A stretch of 64,000 nucleotides of DNA from assembly GCA_947471745.1 (NCBI GenBank), contig CANJKZ010001109.1, positions 248,001-312,000 of the forward strand. The letters are read 5' to 3'. The DNA is from Closterium sp. Naga37s-1. Its lineage: Eukaryota > Streptophyta > Zygnematophyceae > Desmidiales > Closteriaceae. Positions 10,857 through 22,500 of this stretch are shown here, piece by piece. The translations under genes were made by a program, and so were the position numbers. The notes beneath the pieces were generated by a model, which was given only the letters and a program-made list of their open reading frames with translations, did no database searches and was not told where the DNA came from. The first letter of the stretch is position 1, and every line of letters starts with the position of its first letter.

Positions 10857-12451
10857 TCTCCGCTCCCCCGCCTCTTTCCCCCCTGCAGCGTCTTCCCCTG
10901 CAGCCTCCCCTGCTGCTGCAGCAGCTACCGTCCGTGACTCTCTAGTCCGCCTCCTCGTGTCGCCCCTTCCGCCATTGCCGATTCTCCTATCAGTGCTTAC
11001 TCTGCCTATTCGTCCGTCTCTGATTGATCTACAGCCACTGGTTACCCCTGTGCTGATCCTTGTCCTGCCGCCTATGCTTATCCCCCTGCTAGTGCTTAGC
11101 TGCGCGCGACGGTGGTACGCGGAAGCTAATTGGACTGCGGACGGGAAGGCGGTGGGGCGGGCAGCCTGGCGGAGAGGGTAAAAGGTGGGAATGGGGGAAT
11201 GCGGGGGGAAAGATGGGGGAAAGGGCGCGCAGGGGGTGGTTGGGAGGGAGGGAAGTGCGGGAGAGCGGAGGGAAGGTGAGCGGAGGCAAGTAATCGCCAA
11301 TGGTTCGAGAATGCGATTGGACTCTGCGGACTATGCGAAGTTGAAATGGTGCGATGATTGTGCATTCCTGCGACGGTGCGAACACCCACCATTACTCCCA
11401 TTTGCTCCGCGCATGGCACGCGACAATCGCGCTACCACGAGAGGAAACGTGTCGAACAATTGAGAGCTGGTTGCAGGCCAAGCTCGCAGATATGATAGTA
11501 GGTCAAGCAAGGAAAGGTGGTGTTACTCAGCCCGAACGAAAGGAATCTGCCGTTCGCGAAGAAAGAGAGTACTGGTAATATCAAGGTGCTTGTGACGCGA
11601 AATTTGAATGTGTGGTTCAGTGTACTGTACCTGCAAGGCTGGGCATGATACGTGGCAACATCAAGGTGGTTATGATGAGTGAGACGAGATCGAGTCGAGA
11701 CCACACAACTCTGTATTTTGATTGGTTGGGCATCAACAGTTTGCACCCCATATGTATGAACTTTAGAAATTCACTGAAATGTTTGTTTCATGGGATTATC
11801 GAAGCATCGTGTATGCGCTTCACCATCCTGCTGCTGTCCCATGATCCCATCCCACCCATGCCCCAGCCACCAGCACCACTGTTGCTGATCGTCTGTCACT
11901 AATCTGGAAATAAAAGCTCCACCCACCAACCTAAAAGCCCATTTTCTCACTGCTTATCATCTCAGCCCTTATATGTTTCGTGCCTTTATCCGCGAGACGG
12001 GCTTCCTTTCCATTTCAAGTGAAGGAGTAGGATTAATTGGCTCCTTGAATTTCCGCCTCGAGTAGTGCTCATCATTCTCGCAATTCGTGCGAAACCATTA
12101 GGTGGCTTCTTAGGTTTGAGGGATCTTACAGACCTGTTGCCTGAAATTCGACTAAGGAGGAGCTCCCATTGTCCAGCGTCCGACAGACCATGAGGAGAGA
12201 ACGAAGAAGACGGGATTTCTATCCCGTGATTTGGAATCTCAAACGCCTAGTTTCACTCCCTGCATTTAGAGCCTAGTCAGTCTGACGTCCCACCCGCGAC
12301 ATTGTCAGCGCATCGTGCTCACGTCGCGCGGGAATCGTGCACGCATTGTGCACTCGCCTTCTCGCGGCTCCGGCTTAGCCATACTTGCTTGTTTCCCTCT
12401 CCTTTCGCGCGCGTTTTGGCGCGCTTCTAGCTCTCCGTTCCCTCATACAAT
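10857..12451. other. Shared 5' region between divergent genes
   Basis: It lies between the LON gene (minus) and the sulfotransferase-like gene (plus), so it should hold both promoters. Positions 10857-11330 are an ATG-less open extension of the LON reading frame. I recognise no other gene and no clear TATA element. Confidence 0.5.
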
Positions 12452-15400
12452 ATGGCTCTCCCCGATGCAGCTGCGAAACCCACAGCTTCCGCCGCCGCCG
12501 CTTCCGCGGCAACGTTGACAGCCCAAGCGGCCGCAAAAGCCGCGTCGAAAGCGTCCGCAACCGCGAAAGCTGCTGCCAGTACCGCTGCTGCTGCCACAGA
12601 TACCGCCACGAATTTCGTTCGCCAGAGATTGCGTGCGACTTATGTCTGGTTACTCGCCGTTTTCGCCGCGATCTACCATCATCCGCACGTGAAGAAGCTA
12701 CTCAAAGCCGATTGGTCCGTCATCCGTGACGTCATCACGTCCTGCACCGCGTCATCCTCCCCCAGCGCCAGCAGCACCGACCGCGCGTCCTCGTCCTCCT
12801 CCGCCTCCGCCGCTTCCGCGCTCCCCCCCTTCCCCCCGTTTCCCCCCGCGCTCCGCGCGTCTCTGCGCGCCGCCTCCTCCTTCCTCGCTCCCGCGTTCGG
12901 CGCGACGGTGAAAGCCGTTTTGCTCCTGGCCGTGACTCTCGTTCTCGCGCCGCTCATTAGCTCGCTCCTCGCTGTCACGCTCGTGCCGCAGGCCGAGGCG
13001 CCGCATCCGACGGCGTGTCGCGTGGTGGATTATTTGGAAAAGCCGGAGGCCGAGTCGCGGTTACACAGCCTGCCGGTGCTGTATTTTATAGCGGGGTTGG
13101 AGACAGCGGGACAGGGCGTGTTCTACACGCTGTTCAGGTGAGATGGGGTGGAATGCGGTGATGTGGTGGGATGGTGTGGAATGCGGTGAGACGCCAGGAT
13201 GGGTTTGAATGCACTGTTCTGGTGGGAAGGGGTTGGGTGCTAGTGAAGCAGCAGAAGCAGCAGCAGGCGGGGGAGATGACCAAGGTGCCCTCTGATTCAA
13301 CCCAAAAAAAAAAATCCCCCACTTGGCCCCCTCCCTTCCTCTACCCTTCCCCTCGCTCCGACTACCCCCTCCCCCTCCCCTTTCCCTCACCCGCAGCGAG
13401 CTACACGCAGGGCTGCAGCAGCAGCATCCCCATCACCATCAGCAGTAGAGCGCGGGCGAGATGGCGGAACCAGAGTTCGAGTGGAACCAGACAGAGCTGC
13501 TGCTCACGCGCAGTGCGGCTCAGATCGTGGACATGTCGCTGCCCGGGTGAAGCAGCAGCAGCAGCTCGTGGGGCAAAGTCACATCTAAAAAAAATCCTCC
13601 TTTCCCCCTATCCTTCCCCTCGCCCCCACTTCCCCCGCCCCTTCCCCTCACCTACAGCGAGCTACATGAAGGGCTGCAGCAGCAGCGGCAGCAGCAGAGC
13701 GCGGCAGTGATGGCCGAGCCAGAGTCCGAGTGGAACCAAACAGAGCTGCTGCTGACGCGCAGCCAGGCGCAGATCGTGGACATGTCGCTGCCCGGGCGCA
13801 AGATCTACACGGAGTGCCCGAGGATAGAGTACTCGCGGCAGGCGTCCGACCTCGCTGCTCTCATCTCCTCCAAGCTCGCTCCGCTGCAGGTGGGTGGGTG
13901 GGAGTGAGGGGGCGCGGGGGTGGATGGGCGAGTTTTTAGGTCGACTCGCAAGTAACCTTATTGCGCTTATCTCCTCCAAGATTGCCCCGCTGCAGGTGGG
14001 TGTGATGGAATGAGGTGGGTGTGGATCGGTGGGTGGGAAGGAGGTGGGTGGGATGTAAGGAGAAGAGGGGATGGGGGGGAGTGGTTGCTAAGAGGAGGAT
14101 CAAATCGGAGGCAGAGCAGTTTGAGGAGTGGAGCAAGAGCGTCGGATGTGGAACGCAAGGAGCTACTGTTGAGAGTTTATTGGAAGGCTGTTGTCAGATA
14201 TGTCCAGCACGCTAGCTTACCTCTCATGCTTCCCACCCCTGCTCTCACCTCTCTCAATCAGTCACTATCATTCTCCTCTCCTTCAATGCCTGCCCCTCCT
14301 CCGCCTGCCCCTTTCCGCATCTCCACTCCCTTCTCAACCTGTTCACTCTCCCACCCTCCCTTCTCACACCCTCCACTCCCCCCCACCACCTTCCACTCCC
14401 CTTCACCCCACCAGGTGCAGCCATCAGCAGGGCTGAGGCAGCGGCAGGGCAGGCGCACGCCAGTGCTGCTGCTAGCCAATTCCTCCTTCCCCATGGGTGC
14501 CTCCCTGCGCACGCCTCTCGCCCGCCCTGACCTCGTCTCCCTCGGCCTCTACCACGGCCTGCTCTACCGCCTCAAGGTGGGCCCTGCTTCGCTGCTTGCC
14601 TGCTTTCCTGCTTGCCTGCTGCCTGCTGCCTGCTTCGCTGCTTGCCTGCTGCCTGCTGCCTGCTGCCTGCTGCCTGCTGCCTGCTGCCTGCTTCGCTGCT
14701 TGCCTGCTGCCTGCTGCCTGCTGCCTGCTGCATTCCTCAACCGCTGGTGTCTTTTGTCTTCCACCACGCGCCCACCCCAACCTACGGGCAATCGTGAGTG
14801 TGACGAACCTTCCTGACGGCATGGCATCGCCTTCACTCCCGTGCTTGCCTGCCCACCTCACCCCCACTTGCTCCTCTCCTCTCCATCCGTGCGGTGATCG
14901 TGATATTGACTGTGTGTGAAGAGCCTGTTTTTGAGGCGACTCGTCTTGACTCGAAAACAGGCTCTACACGATTTTGACTGTGAAGCCTCATCTTTTCTCT
15001 TTTCTCACCTGCACACTCACTATCACCTGCACACTCACTATCACCTGCACACTCACTATCACCTGCACACTCACTATCACCTGCACACTCACTCTCACCT
15101 GCACACTCACTATCACCTGCACGCTCACTATCACCTGCACGCTCACTATCACCTGCACGCTCACTATCACCTGCATCTGAGTAGTTCTTTCTTTTCTCTT
15201 TTTCGCGATGGCATCAGATCTTCATGTCCCTGCCTGCCCATTCCTTCCCCCCCACCCCTCCTTTCCGCACTTTTGCTGCCCCTCACTGCAGGTGATAGTG
15301 AGCGTGCGGAATATCTCAGACGTGATGGCATCAGCCATCAGAGCGCACTATGACAAGGATGACACCGGCTTGCAGGTCCCTCCCTCCTCCCACCCTCCTC

Positions 15401-16849
15401 CCACCCTCCTCCCACCCTCCTCCCACCCTCCTCCCACCCTCCTCCCTCCCTCCTCCCTCCCTCCTCCCCCACTCGTCACTTCCTCACGTACTCCCTCTAT
15501 CGATGCCTGACTGAGATTTTCACTATAGAGTGCTGCTCCAACCAAGCATCCTGGACCGCCTCAACTCTCACTCCCTCCTAGTCCATACTTGACTGCAGCT
15601 CTCCACAGTCGTCGTTCATTCTTCAGCAGTCTCTTGCTCCCTTCCTTTCCTCTCTCTCCCCACAAAATATCTCAGCCTCTCTGAACCACCATGCACCCAC
15701 CACTACATCACATCTTTTTGCTACCATCTTCCTCTCCTTGTCCCCTCTCTCCTCCCTTTCTCTCCCACTATGTACCTGACATCTGCATTACCGTGGATAC
15801 CTGGATACCACTTATGTCCCGCCCTTGCTCCCCCAGGTGCGGCTTGTGGAGGACAGTCTGGTGTATCTCGATGCTTCGTTACGCCAGCTACCGTGCGGGA
15901 CGTACGCCATCGTCAACCTCGATCACCTCATGTCGTCCCCATCTGTCAGTCCCTTTTTCCTTCTCCTTCTCCCCTCTCGAATGGTCCGCTGCATTGATCA
16001 TCAACATAATATACTCAGCTAGCCTAGCTGGTATCGGGACCCTTTGGTAGCTCGGAGCTGCGCTCGAGCACATGCAGCAGGTCCCCTAGCAGAAGGGGCT
16101 CCGTCAGGGCGACTGTCGGCTCGTGTATCTGTGTGAGCTAGGCTAGGCTGTAGGCTAGCTGTAGCTCGGCAGCCACAGCCTGGTGTATCTTGTTGTTGTG
16201 CAGGGCCACAGACTGCCCGCGTTGTAGAGCCACCGTCCACCTCTGGCGCTATTAATGGTCCAGCTTAGTGCCGCCTCCCTCAGACTCTGGTCGGCGCCGC
16301 ATTGTGGTGGCGCCTATCGTGTCATGCATGGGCTGCATGCTTCTCTTGGCCCAGCCACCTCACTTATCCTCCTTTCTGGCAGGGTTTGAAGGGATTCTTG
16401 GTGTTTTGACATGTTACAAACGTCCAGGTTGACAGATCTGAAACATCGGTTTTGGCACGTCTCAGGTGGTCTGTTGTGGCCAGCCACCTCACTCTCATCC
16501 TCCTGTTGAGAAAGCACATGAGTAACAGCTCCTCCATCTATTTCTTCCCCCCCTCCCCTCTCTTGCAACCCCCCAGCCCCCCTTCGTCTCACAGCTAGCT
16601 CGCTTCCTCGACCTACCAGGGGTGCATGAGGACCAGCTCCTCACCGCTCTGCACCGCACTCGCACGGTCTGGGCCCGCCCCCGACTGCAGACAACACCTA
16701 GATTCAACGGGGAACCTGTCGCAGCCTTTTTTCGCCGTAGGCGACACCTCTGGCCATTGCTAGCAGGCACCCAGGAGAACTTTTTCTTTGCAGGGAACCC
16801 TGCGGATTGGCCTTCTGGTGTTCTGTCTCGCCGTGACCCTTGGACATAA
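12452..16849 (+). CDS. Membrane-anchored sulfotransferase-like protein, spliced
   Basis: Exons, all in phase: 12452-13137, 13658-13889, 14415-14576, 15292-15375, 15837-15944, and a last exon from 16577 that stays open to TAA at 16847-16849. The N terminus is Ala-rich, then a hydrophobic helix (about residues 150-178, KAVLLLAVTLVLAPLISSLL) suits a type II Golgi anchor. LPVLYFIAGLETAGQGVFY sits where sulfotransferases have the 5'-phosphosulfate (P-loop-like) loop. VIVSVRNISDVMASAI matches the 3'-phosphate motif with its Arg and Ser. YLDASLRQLPCGTYAIVNLD and FVSQLARFLDLPG fit the late sulfotransferase core. The family assignment is my inference from these motifs; substrate is unknown. The final exon is uncertain: a TTTCTTTGCAG acceptor at about 16789 opens an alternative end encoding a hydrophobic stretch (LRIGLLVFCLAVTLG). 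Confidence 0.6.
13397..13547 (+). other. Degenerate tandem copy of sulfotransferase-like exon 2
   Basis: Preceded by its own CCCGCAG acceptor, it repeats exon 2 (13658-13889) almost word for word (ELHAGLQQQ, EPEFEWNQTELLLT, AQIVDMSLPG). It carries an in-frame TAG (about 13446) and stops matching at CCCGGG|GTGAAG. Splicing it in would truncate the protein. Confidence 0.75.
14583..14735. repeat. CTTGCCTGCTGC-type microsatellite in intron 3
   Basis: Dozens of GCCTGCT units with a few CTTCGCT variants immediately follow the exon 3 donor. Confidence 0.9.
15006..15175 (+). repeat. 18-bp minisatellite antisense to the exon 4 splice acceptor
   Basis: Nine full units of CACCTGCACACTCACTAT plus a partial one. 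The last three full units carry a G variant (CACGCTCACTAT). Their reverse complement, TGCAGGTGATAGTGAGCGTG, is identical to 15287-15306, which spans the exon 4 acceptor. Confidence 0.9.
15377..15470. repeat. CCCACCCTCCT tandem repeat in intron 4
   Basis: A pyrimidine-rich array directly downstream of the exon 4 donor. Confidence 0.85.
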
Positions 16850-17244
16850 CTATTACAGTACTTCATATTCTAAGACGTTCCGGAGTGTATTATTGCAACT
16901 GGGCCACAAAGGCCTGCCTGTATTGTTTATGTCTACTCCACTACATTGTATGCTGCTATTGGGTGCCGCGCTACCACGCACCGTACTTCTGTGTACTGTA
17001 CTACTATGTACCGTTTGTACTTCAGAAGGGAGATATGTCGTTGGTAACAAACAATGGCCTCTAAAATTTGTGGTAAGAAAAAACAAATTAAAACAGAACA
17101 AAACAAACAAACAAACAAACAAACAAACGAAGAATGTGTACGTTCATTGGATAGGGTGTTTTCATGTGTTCTGCCCAAATCATGGCAAATAAACTTGGCT
17201 TCTTCATAGGATGGGGCTGGAGTCCGTCTCCAGAAAGGCGTGAA
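16850..17244. other. 3' flank of the sulfotransferase-like gene
   Basis: No gene is seen apart from the alternative last-exon frame that opens at 16788. It contains a (CAAA)n run near 17099-17130 and an AATAAA at 17188-17193 that could serve for polyadenylation. The TSD of element H (GTGAA, 17240-17244) closes the stretch. Confidence 0.5.
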
Positions 17245-17374
17245 TGTCAAACTGTAAGTTTGAGTTCTCTCTAGGCCATAGTGGGTTAGCCTACAAGGGG
17301 TACAACACTTTAGTGTTAGCACTTGTACCCAACTCATTCATAGTTCATCCATTCCTGCACAGTTGATTCTGACA
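17245..17374 (+). repeat. 5' LTR of H with adjacent PBS
   Basis: TGTCAAACTGTAAG..TTCTGACA; PBS from 17375 (TGGTAGTCAGAGC, one base inserted relative to TGGTATCAGAGC). Confidence 0.93.
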
Positions 17375-17963
17375 TGGTAGTCAGAGCAGGAAACCTGTTA
17401 GGTTTTTATGGCCCACCGATCGTTCCGCTAGTTCCTGCCCGAAGCGCACTTGCGCTGTCCGGCCCTCTCGCACAGTATCCCGGTGCCCTGCAGCTACTCG
17501 AACTGCCTACCGTAGCGCGCTGCCTTGCTATCACGCGCGCCACTGCTGCCCGCGAGCAGCCCCTGCCTCGAGCGCCCCTGCTGCCCGCGAGCAGCCCCTG
17601 CCCTGCGCGTCCCTTCTGCCCGCGAGCAGCCCCTGCCCTGCGCGCCCCTTCTGCCCGCGAGCAGCCCCGCAGTCCAGCGCGCCCCGCAGCCCTAAATGCG
17701 CCAGCGCGCCCCGCAGCCCAGAGTGCCAGCGCGCCCCGCTGCTAAGCGTGCCAGTGCGCCTCGCAGCCCAGCGCGCCAGCGCGCCCCGCTGCTAAGCGTG
17801 CCAGCGCGCCCCGCAGCCCAGCGCGCCAGTGCGCCCCGCAACCCTAAATAATAATTATTATTATAAAATGTATTATATATATATATAAAGCGCGCCCTGC
17901 TGCCCAGCGCACTGCTGCTGCGCACGCTGCTACTGCTGCGCTGTGCCCTGCCGAGCAGCGCTG
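17375..17963 (+). other. Leader region of H with GC-rich repeats and an AT island
   Basis: It holds repeats of GCCCGCGAGCAGCCCCTG and CCAGCGCGCCAGCGCGCCCC. An almost pure A+T patch of about 45 bp (17845-17890) interrupts them. No Gag is recognisable. C is inserted at the end of this stretch. Confidence 0.7.
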
Positions 17964-18082
17964 TGTCAAGATAGCAAGCAGGAATGAACAGCAGAAGAGG
18001 GATTGCACTAGCAGCAGATAGGAAACACATAGCAAACCTTAATTTGGGTTGTATTCACTATAGAGTACCCCACTGCAGACTA

Positions 18083-18214
18083 TGTCAAATTATATGCCTA
18101 TGTCATAATAGAATGTAGGCTTTAGTGGGGTAGCTAATGTAGGGTATAATTTTTTTGTTACTTGTACCCAACTTTCTCGATAGTGCAATCCACCTTTTCC
18201 CTTTACTCTCGACA
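18083..18214 (+). repeat. 5' LTR of B
   Basis: TGTCAAATTATATGCC..ACTCTCGACA, 132 bp, followed by the PBS. Confidence 0.95.
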
Positions 18215-18639
18215 TGGTATTAAGAGCAACATAGGTCCCTAGGACCGTTTTAGGACTGTTTTTCAGGGCCCACCAACCGTTTTCCGCCGGTTACCGAGTT
18301 ACCCCGCCCCTTGCCTACGCTGCCCTGCGTCGCGCAGCCCTCGCGCTCGCCTCTACTGGCCCTCGTACAGCCCGCTAGCAGCCCGCCTGCTGCCTCGTCA
18401 GCCCAGCGCGTAGCCTGCTAGCTGCCTTGTCAGACCCGCGCACCGGCCCGCAGCCCCCGCGCTGCCTTCTCCTGCCCCGCGCGTCGCTTCGCAGCCTTCG
18501 CGCTGCTTTCTACGGCCGCCGACGCGGCCCCGCCCTGCCGCTGTCGCGGCCCCACCCTGCCGCCGACGCGGCCCCGCCTGGCCTGCGTACTGCCCCCCGT
18601 CGCCAGTCGCGGCGCCTGTGGGACCCGCGCGCGGCCCTG

Positions 18640-19330
18640 CATCAGCTACGCCGCCCCTGGTGCAGCCGCCCCTGGACCCTCGAGCAGCCGCCCCTGGACC
18701 CAGAGCAGCCGCCCCTGGCCCCTGAAGCAGCCGCCCCTGGTGAAGCCGCCCCTGGTGCAGCCGCCCCTGGTGCAGCCGCCCCTGGCCCCTGAAGCAGCCG
18801 CCCCTGGTGCAGCCGCCCCTGGCCTTTGAAGCAGCCGCCCCTGAAGCAGCCACCCCTGGTGCAGCCGCCCCTGGACCCTCGAGCAGCCGCCCCTGGACCC
18901 AGAGCAGCCGCCCCTGGACCCAGAGCAGCCGCCCCTGGCCCCTTGCAGCAGCCGCCCCTGGAGCAGCCCCCCCTGGACCCCGAGCAGCCGCCCCTGGCCC
19001 CTGAATCAGCCGCCCCTGGTGCAGCCGCCCCTGGACCCAGAGCAGCCGCCCCTGGCCCCTGAAGCAGCCGCCCCTGGTGCAGCCGCCCCTGGACCTTCGA
19101 GCAGCCGCCCCTGGACCCAGAGCAGCCGCCCCTGGCCCCTGAAGCAGCCGCCCATGGTGCAGCCGCCCCTGGACCCAGAGCAGCCGCCCCTGACCCCTGA
19201 AGCAGACGCCCCTGGTGCAGCCGCCCCTGGACTCCGTGCAGCTCCCCCTGGATCCCGCGACGCCGCCCCTGGACCCGCGACGCCGCCCCTGGATCCCGTG
19301 CAGCCGCCCGCCGAACGCTGGCCCTGCTCG
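18640..19330 (+). repeat. CAGCCGCCCCTGG minisatellite in the leader of B
   Basis: Tandem units of GCAGCCGCCCCTGG with spacers such as ACCCAGA and CCCCTGAA. The same unit appears, in sense orientation for that element, in the leader of D (24340-24900, minus strand). A TGCC tetranucleotide run follows at about 19398-19471. Confidence 0.9.
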
Positions 19331-19560
19331 CCCGGCGAGCGCCTGCTCTTCCCGCCACTGGTGAGCACCTGCCTTGTTAGCGCGCTGCCGCGCCATCTGC
19401 CTGCCTGCCTGCCTGCCTGCCTGCCAGCCTGCCTGCCTGCCTGCCTGTCTGCCTGCCTGCCTGCCTGCCGCGCCTGCCCTGCTCGCGCTGCTACTGCTGC
19501 TACTTCTTTTACTACTGCTAGGCTACTGCTACTGCTACTGCTGCTACTGGCGGTGGCCAG

Positions 19561-22500
19561 ATGCAGCTTCAGCGACGTCCGCGCGAGTCTCTCACGCCCC
19601 AACAGCTTCGTGAGTGGTACGCTAGTTGGGGTTGTGGCGGTAGCCGTCGTAGCTGTCGCCCTGGAGCTGGTCAGTTGGGAGCGTCTGGCAGTGGCCAGCT
19701 GCAGCTGCAGCGGCGTCCACGCGAGACACTTACGTCCCATCAGCTTCACGAGTGGTACGCTCAGAGTAGAGGGTCTTTGAGTACCGTTCGCTGCCCGTAC
19801 GTCATTCGCACAGGTGATCGGACGGGTCAGACTTGCGGGACGCTTAGTCACACCCAGTCCCGCTGCTTCGCCCGTCTGAGCGACGCCTGGCGTACCGAGT
19901 TTGGCGACGAGGCTGAGCTCCCCGACTGGGTGGAGCTGCTTGGGCAGAGGGTAGATATCTATGTTCTTGACTATGATGCTATTCTCACTGCCATGTATGC
20001 ATTGCCTACTAGTGCTGACCGTGCCTGTTACCTGTGCGTGCCGCCTGACCCAGGTATAGAGCCTGCTGCTCTCGGTGCTGGTGAGGCTGCTGCTCTAGGT
20101 GCTAGTGCGTCTCCTGCTCTGGGTGCTGGTGAGGCTGCTGCTCCAGGTGCTGGTGAGTCTGCTCTCTCTGGTACTGCGCCTGCTGCGGCCTTGTACACCT
20201 TCACACTTGACTCAGGTGCTTCCCGCTCCTTCTTTCGCGACAGCACCACCCTCACGCCGCTCAGCCGGCCGGTTCCAGTCTCCCTGGCAGACCCCTCTGG
20301 GGGTCCAGTCCTTGCGCACTCCTCCACGGTCCTGCCGTGTCCGGCGGTCCCGTCTGGCTCCCTGTCAGGTCTTCACCTCCCCTCGTTCTCTACGAACTTG
20401 GTGAGTGGTGCTGACCTCCAAGACCAGTGGGTTGACTAGTTCACTCCTGGAGGTCAGCGCGTGACCCACTGTACGTGCTCCCGGACGGGCCGGCACCTGG
20501 CCACGTTTACCCGTGCGCCTGGCTCGAGTTTGTACACACTGACTACTGTGTCCCCTCAGGTTGCTGCGTCTGCGTCTGCGTCAGGTCAGCTAGCGCCCCC
20601 CTACTCGTGTCGCGCTTTGTCGCACCAGACCCTCCTTTGGCACCACCGCCTTGGTCACCCCTCGGTGCAGCGCCTTCATAGCATGCACCGCCGTGTCCTT
20701 GTCTCTGGTCTTCCCAGGGTTCTCCCTCCCCTCCCACCCTCGCCTGCTCCTCCCTGTCTTCCCTGTGTCGAGGGGCGGCAGCGCGCCGCTCCTCACTCCT
20801 ACTCGTTCCCTCCCACAGAGGCTCCGTTGCAGACTCTCCACCTGGACGTGTGGGGCCCAGCCCGCGTCCGTGGACAAGGCCACGAGCGGTACTTCCTGCT
20901 GGTCGTCGACGACTACACGCGTTACACCACGGTCTTCCCCTTGCGCACCAAGGGTGAGGTCCCTGATGTTTTGATGCCTTGGATCCGCGCTGCTTGTCTC
21001 CAGCTCTGCGAGCGGTTGGGGACGGAGTTTCCCGTCCTGCGTCTGCACTCTGACAGAGGTGGGGAGTTTTCCTCTGACCTCTTGGCAGCCTTCTGTGAGG
21101 AGCACGGCATCCGCCAGACGTTCACGCTTCCGGCCTCTCCGCAGCAGAATGGGGTTGCTGAGCGTCGCATTGGCTTAGTCATGGAGGTCGCTCGTACCTC
21201 CATGATCCATGCGGCTGCACCCCATTTTCTGTGGCCGTTTGCGGTCCGGTACGCCACGCATCAGCTCAACCTCTGGCCCCGTGTATCCTTGCCGGAGACC
21301 TCGCCCACACTGCAGTGGACGGGGAAGGTTGGCGATGCGTCGCGTTTCCGGGTCTGGGGTGCTCGTGCCTTTGTCCGCGATACCACCGCGGACAAGCTCT
21401 CCGCCCGCGCTGTTCCCTGTGTCTTCCTTGGCTTTGTCCCTGACGCGCCTGGTTGGCAGTTTTACCACCCCACCTCGCGCCGTGTCTTCCCCTCTCAGGA
21501 CGTCACGTTCGACGAGTGTCGGTTCCCTTTTACCGTCTCTTCCCCTACCGCACTGCCCCTCTCCCCCCCCCGCCGCTCTTCCTTGCTCCAGGTGCTCCCC
21601 AGGTAGACCCCCTCCCCGCTCCCGAACCTGCTCCTTCAGGTGTGTCTCAGGTAGACCCTCCTCCCTTGACTGCGCCGGTTGAGGTCACTGGTGACTCAGG
21701 TCCTGCTGAGGGTGGTCCTGCTCGGGGTGCTGCTTCTGGGGGTGCTGAGCCTGGGGGTGCGGAGCCTGGAGGTGCGGAGCCTGGGGGTGTGGAGACTGGA
21801 GGTGCTGAGCCTGGGCGTGAGGAGTCTGGGGGTGCTGAGCCTGGGGGTACTGAGTCTAGGGGTGCTGCACCTGGGGGCGCTAAGGCGTCTGGTGAGCAAT
21901 CTCCCTGGAGCGGCCGTCTCCGTAGTCGCTCCGCTGGTACCTCGCCGCTGCACTCTCGTCGTCGACTACCTCTCTCCCCACAGCAGCTGCGTGAGTGGTA
22001 CGTTGGCCGTCAGGGTCGCGCTGCTGGAGCTAGGGGCCCTGCTACGGGAGGCGCTGGAGCTGGTGACTCTGCTACTGGAGTTGTTTCTGCTGGAGGTTCT
22101 GGAGCTGCTGAGGGTGCTGGAGCTGGAGGTTCTGGAGCTACTGGAGGTGCTGGCGCTGGTGGCGCTGGAGCTGGAGGTTCTAGAGCTGCTGAGGGTGCTG
22201 GCGCTGGAGGTTCTGGAGCTGCTGCGGGTGCTGGCACTGAGGGTTCTGAGTCTGCTGCTGCACGGTCTCCTTGGAGTAGCCGCCTTCGTCCGCGTGTGCC
22301 TCTCACCTCAAAGCAGCTGCACGACTGGTACGGTCGCCGTCAGGGTCGTGCTTCTGGAGCTCGGGGCTCTGCTGCTGGAGGTACTTCTGCTGACGTCACT
22401 GGTGCTGGGAGTGGTGCTGGTCCCGGAGGTGCTCGTACTGGAGGTACTGGAGCTGCTGGGGCTGGAGGTGCTGAGCCTGAGGGTGCTGCTGCTGAAGACA

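Noticed and set aside
15006-15175. Possible CRISPR-like array
   Set aside because: Units are contiguous with no unique spacers, and the context is a eukaryotic intron.
14974-15180. Repeat-encoded HYHLHTHYHLHT-like peptides in the minisatellite
   Set aside because: They are by-products of an 18-bp intronic repeat lying between phase-matched exons.
18398-19396. Minus-strand open frame of about 330 codons over the B leader
   Set aside because: Consists only of minisatellite translation (GPGAAALGPGAAA).
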